Notes under the pieces: generated by a model
Told to the model about the DNA's origin: nothing
Databases searched by the model: none
What the model saw: only the letters and a program-made list of their open reading frames with translations
Program-made: the position numbers and the translations under genes
Shown here: positions 20,868 to 21,493 of the stretch, piece after piece
How the letters are laid out: the number at the start of each line of letters is the position of its first letter
How positions within the stretch are numbered: position 1 is the first letter of the stretch
IMG/VR virus record: IMGVR_UViG_3300001850_000337
Coordinates: 1-21,493 of that record
DNA from: a virus
Reading direction: 5' to 3' (one strand)
Length of the DNA: 21,493 bases

Positions 20868-21493
20868 TTAATTGCCTCCAGTATTTCATTTCTTATTGAA
20901 TCTATTTCTAGCGTTGCATCATTAAAAACTTGAGTATACACAGTATTACCCTCGCTTGCAGATGTTGGATATACTACCCGCTGCGTAGTATATGAATTAA
21001 GAACAGGTAAGTTATATTCTTTTAATGCTTCCAATACTTCTTGGCTTAGCTTGGTGTTTTTAATCACCCTACTAACTACAAACGCAGCAAGTGGCTTACC
21101 ATCAGCAACTTCCTGTCGTGCCTTTATTAATTCCACTAAATCAGATGTTGCCCAGATATCCCAAGGAGATGGTTGGACAGGGACTAAAACAAAATCTGCT
21201 ATCTTTACCGCCGCAGCTGCTAGTTTGGTTATTGACGGCGCACCATCTATAATAATAAAATCATACCCAGCTTTTACTGCTTCTATATCATTTGCAAGTG
21301 AAACCCTATCTAATCCAATAACCGGAATAATCTTACCATCATTCTCTACGTTCCAATCTCTAGCAGACCCTTGAGGATCGCTATCAACAAGTAATACTTT
21401 ATGGCCTAGATTCTGTAATGAGTGAGTCAGGTTTATAGCAATCGTAGTCTTACCGCATCCGCCTTTCTGGTTAAGTACTGCTATTATTTTCAT
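20858..21493 (-). CDS. parA: ParA-family partition ATPase (ParF-like, type Ib)
   Basis: This 211-residue ATPase moves plasmid copies apart along the nucleoid. It has a deviant Walker A with signature Lys (QKGGCGKTT, residues 9-17), VLLVDSDPQGSA near 33-44, and Walker B DFIIIDGAPS near 77-86. VLVPVQPSPWD and TQRVVYPTSASEGNTVY near the C-terminus match ParF of the TP228 type. Length (about 210) and absence of an N-terminal DNA-binding domain also place it in type Ib, which pairs with a small RHH protein as found next to it. The ATG falls exactly on the last base of the window, so the start is intact but its promoter and any centromere repeats are outside. Confidence 0.9.
   Translation of the reverse strand: MKIIAVLNQKGGCGKTTIAINLTHSLQNLGHKVLLVDSDPQGSARDWNVENDGKIIPVIGLDRVSLANDIEAVKAGYDFIIIDGAPSITKLAAAAVKIADFVLVPVQPSPWDIWATSDLVELIKARQEVADGKPLAAFVVSRVIKNTKLSQEVLEALKEYNLPVLNSYTTQRVVYPTSASEGNTVYTQVFNDATLEIDSIRNEILEAIKWL

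Noticed and set aside
1-21493. tRNA, rRNA or a phage attachment site
   Set aside because: No cloverleaf, rRNA segment or paired direct repeat with integrase was seen by eye. An exhaustive scan could not be run.

Overview
This is an AT-rich window that reads as part of a phage-plasmid, or a plasmid carrying a prophage, from a Gram-negative intracellular bacterium. The host is most likely Rickettsiaceae or a close relative. The main reason is the porin at 16257-17534, which carries a block (KIVLVPTTKRK ... YNGSHVF ... GSPI, then YYTPKF and SYTPDSANTG) that I recognise from the Rickettsia porin family. A small beta-barrel protein with GYYINDN, an ankyrin protein, a WGR-domain protein and the very low GC agree with this. 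The host call rests on memory of those families, not on a search.

Layout, left to right. (1) 1-11453, all on the minus strand, is a phage virion module, listed here in transcription order. It runs: portal, a small basic protein, a short unknown protein, a GroES-like co-chaperonin, a charged scaffold-like protein, a YRW-motif protein, a beta-rich fibre-like protein, a non-coding leader with three repeated hairpins, a decoration-like protein, the HK97-fold major capsid protein, two tandem paralogous structural proteins, a small WI..AI protein, a head-tail adaptor with a galactose-binding-like insertion, a CDxSGF protein, and the start of a tail collar/fibre protein that leaves the window. This gene set resembles environmental podovirus-like phages. 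(2) 11489-12464, plus strand, interrupts the module with an orphan gene and a serine recombinase that has lost its catalytic N-terminus. (3) 12461-14770, minus strand, holds the large terminase with an outer-membrane beta-barrel gene only 3 bp upstream. (4) 14851-18106 is cargo: a coiled-coil protein, a ProQ/FinO RNA-binding protein, the porin (plus strand) and a small exported protein. (5) 18153-18928 is a MazE/MazF-type toxin-antitoxin locus with a very clear promoter/operator and an extra small gene. (6) 19090-21493 is a tight seven-gene minus-strand operon. It begins with a ParF-type ParA and its ribbon-helix-helix partner and continues through a DUF2829/Tad2-like protein, a Cys-cluster protein, an ankyrin protein, a WGR protein and an unknown protein, ending in a strong intrinsic terminator.

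How it fits together: partition (ParA plus RHH) and MazEF addiction would keep the element as a stable extrachromosomal replicon. The virion module would build a capsid, with its own co-chaperonin and scaffold. The porin, small beta-barrel, ProQ, ankyrin and WGR genes look like cargo that could alter the host surface, RNA regulation or host interaction. I see no small terminase, lysis gene, phage repressor, replication initiator or intact integrase here; these may lie outside the window.
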